A stretch of DNA of 5,833 nt from Clostridiales bacterium (GTDB lineage: Bacteria > Bacillota_A > Clostridia > Oscillospirales > Oscillospiraceae): contig DXUR01000192.1 of the NCBI GenBank assembly GCA_019417795.1, forward strand, positions 1-5,833, given 5' to 3'. The position numbers and the translations under genes were made by a program. How positions within the stretch are numbered: position 1 is the first letter of the stretch; the number at the start of each line of letters is the position of its first letter. The notes under the pieces are model-generated. The model worked only from the letters and a program-made list of their open reading frames with translations, ran no database searches and had not been told where the DNA came from. Below are positions 4,857 to 5,833 of the stretch, one piece after another.

Positions 4857-5833
4857 CTATTGTAACTCTTTTCTGGACATTAACCAAGTCAAATTTTCGT
4901 TTTTATATTTTGGTCTTATCGGGAAATTTCTCCGAATGAACAGTAGCTGTTCCTCTTTTTCTGTGCTATTGTGTCTTGCCAGTCCAACATTATTCTCGGG
5001 CAGCGGAATCGGTCTCTGCATCATACGATGAACAGCCCTCCATACCTGAAGCCTGCTGCCGGGATAGGCTTCTCTCAGCTTCTCGACCGCGCGGTTCTTC
5101 GCCTTCTCCACGGCGGACTCCTTCATCATGTGATACATCCCGATCTCTTTCAAGGTCGCCTCCGGGTATCCGAACACGCCGCAGGTCTTGCCGAGAATGT
5201 CCCTGTCCTTCTTCGGCAGGGTGTCGAACAGCTCCCGGAGTAGCTCGATGCAGACCTTGCGGTACACGGCCTGCTCCGCTGAAGCGGAGAGCGTCCCCGG
5301 CATTAGCCGCTCATAGGGATCACCGTCATAGCCCACCGGGACAAGATCATGCACACCGAGGAAATGGGTGTTGTAGCGAACATACCGGCTGACACGAGCC
5401 TCGGAGATGCCCAACTCCTCCACAATTTCGCCGGTATCCTTCCATGCAACATGATACAGCCTCTGTGCCTGCCGGACGGCAGCCATCTCGTCCTTGCTCA
5501 ACGCCATACAGCCAATATTCTGCTCCAGCCAGCGGGTCATGCGCCCCCTCAAATGCGGGTAGAGGTAGGTGGTGAGCGCGGCGCGGCTCTCGTCATACTC
5601 CCGACTCTGTATCCGTGTCGGGAACTCCAACGCGCCCTCGCCGCAGAGGTCGTCCAGAATCGTTTTCGTATACGCGGAAAACTGATTTGGATGATGCTGA
5701 TCCGTCATCAAGCAGTTAAACTCCGCCGCGGCTTCCTTGGCGATGCCGCGGATCAGACCGATGTTTTTATAGTACAGCTTTTCCAGCGCAGCTTCATCAC
5801 CGTCATAATATTGGCGAATTAGTTGCTCGTTGG
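4857..5833 (-). CDS. Sigma-70-like RNA polymerase sigma factor, 5' end outside window
   Basis: The frame is open from the right edge to the TAG at 4859-4857, showing 324 residues of a longer gene. The TTG at 5711 and ATG at 5708 are internal: upstream of them the frame still reads N-E-Q-L-I-R-Q-Y-Y-D-G-D-E-A-A-L-E-K-L-Y and K-N-I-G-L-I-R-G-I-A-K-E-A-A, a typical sigma region 2 start. A region 3-like helix-turn-helix follows, around TGEIVEELGISEARVSRYVR (visible residues 133-152). Region 4 is at about 198-255, with L-F-D-T-L-P-K-K-D-R-D-I-L, then TLKEIGMYHMMKESAVEKAK and NRAVEKLRE. It should direct RNA polymerase to specific promoters. Sigma-like genes of this sort are common in Firmicute integrative elements, where they may drive element genes; that role is inference. 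The last 40 or so residues (from H-N-S-T-E-K-E-E) come from AT-rich DNA unlike the rest of the gene, suggesting a replaced or extended C-terminus. Confidence 0.8.
   Translation of the reverse strand, partial: NEQLIRQYYDGDEAALEKLYYKNIGLIRGIAKEAAAEFNCLMTDQHHPNQFSAYTKTILDDLCGEGALEFPTRIQSREYDESRAALTTYLYPHLRGRMTRWLEQNIGCMALSKDEMAAVRQAQRLYHVAWKDTGEIVEELGISEARVSRYVRYNTHFLGVHDLVPVGYDGDPYERLMPGTLSASAEQAVYRKVCIELLRELFDTLPKKDRDILGKTCGVFGYPEATLKEIGMYHMMKESAVEKAKNRAVEKLREAYPGSRLQVWRAVHRMMQRPIPLPENNVGLARHNSTEKEEQLLFIRRNFPIRPKYKNENLTWLMSRKELQ

Noticed and set aside
3600..5031. Plus-strand open frames at 3600-3827, 3808-4041 and 4591-5031
   Set aside because: They are antisense to methyltransferase motifs or to the sigma 3' end; the last one looks hydrophobic only because of T-rich DNA.
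5708..5711. TTG/ATG at 5711-5706 as the start of the sigma gene
   Set aside because: The same frame stays open to the window edge and encodes a recognisable sigma region 2 segment upstream, so these codons are internal.
4976..5822. Long plus-strand open frames at 4976-5392 and 5349-5822
   Set aside because: They lie antisense to the sigma gene in high-G+C DNA, have Arg/Ser/Pro- or His-rich low-quality sequences and no ribosome binding sites.
1..5833. tRNA, rRNA, CRISPR array or insertion sequence
   Set aside because: No cloverleaf-like or rRNA-like sequence, no regularly spaced repeats and no transposase with terminal repeats were seen on either strand.

Overview
The window looks like an accessory (cargo) segment of an integrative or conjugative element from a Clostridia-type Firmicute. 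I base this on the C-terminal end of a large serine recombinase at the left edge, a sigma-70-like factor at the right edge, Shine-Dalgarno sequences of the AAAGGAGG type, and no tRNA, rRNA or housekeeping genes. The edge genes are visibly richer in G+C than the roughly 420-4970 interior, which suggests that a more AT-rich defence cassette sits between two backbone genes. The genus cannot be fixed from this sequence.

Left part (1-510): the recombinase ends at 236. It is followed by an inverted repeat spanning its stop, a possible 28-residue ORF (308-394), and a 19-bp perfect hairpin (369-411) that probably insulates the recombinase from minus-strand genes arriving from the right. Two overlapping minus-strand ORFs of unknown function follow: 605-1018, and a 44-residue ORF at 508-642 with its own ribosome binding site.

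Middle (about 1020-2177): a plus-strand gene for a TPR protein with a HEPN-like C-terminal domain carrying an R-x6-H motif. It has no convincing start. It meets the minus-strand ORF head to head at a 14-bp palindrome, so one or both genes may be truncated there.

Right-middle (2278-4814): a complete type II restriction-modification pair of the PstI/BsuBI family. The endonuclease is on plus and the N6-adenine methyltransferase on minus. They converge on a shared hairpin at 3284-3316. The expected target is CTGCAG, by family only.

Right edge (4857 to the end): a sigma factor on minus whose 5' end lies outside the window. Its last 40 or so codons are AT-rich and may mark where cargo joined the backbone.

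Together, the methyltransferase would protect host and element DNA while the endonuclease cuts unmodified invaders. The TPR-HEPN protein is a plausible second defence effector (an RNase-type HEPN), but this is inference. I did not find a clearly new multi-gene system. The best candidates for something undescribed are the TPR-HEPN gene and the small overlapping pair next to it.
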